Below are positions 5,758 to 5,847 of a stretch of DNA of 5,847 nucleotides, one piece after another. The number at the start of each line of letters is the position of its first letter. Positions within the stretch are counted from its first letter, which is position 1. The stretch is taken from the NCBI GenBank assembly GCA_007132865.1, contig SLNU01000323.1, positions 1 through 5,847 of the forward strand, given 5' to 3'. The stretch is from Bacteroidales bacterium. Its GTDB lineage: Bacteria; Bacteroidota; Bacteroidia; Bacteroidales; UBA7960. The translations under genes and the position numbers were made by a program. The notes beneath the pieces were generated by a model. That model had not been told where the DNA came from. It did not search any database and was given only the letters and a program-made list of their open reading frames with translations.

Positions 5758-5847
5758 ATGGAAGAGATTCAGGCACATCAAATATCATTGCTGTTCGTAG
5801 AGGACAATGAGACCATACGGGCCCTTTACCAAAGACGTCTTTCCAAG
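5758..5847 (+). CDS. Response-regulator receiver protein, 5' part only
   Basis: Thirty codons run open to the window edge. The translation places ISLLFVEDN at 9-17, the first beta strand of a receiver domain with the acidic pair E15/D16 that binds magnesium, followed by a helix start (ETIRALYQRRLSK). The phosphorylated Asp and any output domain lie beyond the edge, so its output is unknown. It starts 14 bp after the kinase stop codon on the same strand, so it is probably cotranscribed and a likely partner of the kinase. No Shine-Dalgarno precedes the ATG. It could also be the N-terminal receiver of a larger kinase or phosphatase. Confidence 0.75.
   Translation, partial: MEEIQAHQISLLFVEDNETIRALYQRRLSK

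Noticed and set aside
1..5847. CRISPR array, insertion sequence or phage genes
   Set aside because: No spaced direct repeats, transposase or integrase motifs, or terminal inverted repeats were found; the only tandem repeat is inside rplY.

Overview
The window looks chromosomal and bacterial, most likely from Bacteroidota. Four start regions carry the -7 element typical of that phylum (TAnnTTTG): one facing the tRNA, and one each before prs, rplY and pnuC. No start codon has a convincing Shine-Dalgarno sequence. L25 is the long CTC/TL5 form, and the order prs-rplY-pth fits this group. Base composition is moderate, roughly half GC. I cannot name the genus.

Left part (1-351): a tRNA-Leu(CAA) gene on the minus strand with a hairpin terminator directly behind it. 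Its promoter lies in an intergenic region shared with the divergent prs promoter. The first 60 bases hold nothing I can identify.

Middle part (352-3058, plus strand): prs (PRPP synthetase), rplY (ribosomal protein L25 with an acidic repeat tail), pth (peptidyl-tRNA hydrolase, TTG start) and a MutT-like Nudix hydrolase overlapping pth by ATGA. rplY has its own promoter; rplY, pth and the Nudix gene probably form one transcript. The products serve nucleotide supply, the ribosome, recycling of peptidyl-tRNA and probably clean-up of damaged nucleotides.

Right part (3039-5847): a PnuC-family vitamin transporter on the minus strand whose 3' end overlaps the Nudix gene tail to tail by 20 bp. Divergent from it is a membrane hybrid histidine kinase with six predicted membrane segments, HisKA, HATPase and a C-terminal receiver. 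It is followed after 14 bp by the start of a second receiver protein cut by the window edge.

Most of the window is ordinary housekeeping sequence and I see no clear new system. The points most worth checking are the short pnuC leader with competing hairpins, the uncharacterised membrane sensor of the kinase, and an A7 heptamer followed by an in-frame ATG exactly at the kinase/receiver boundary.
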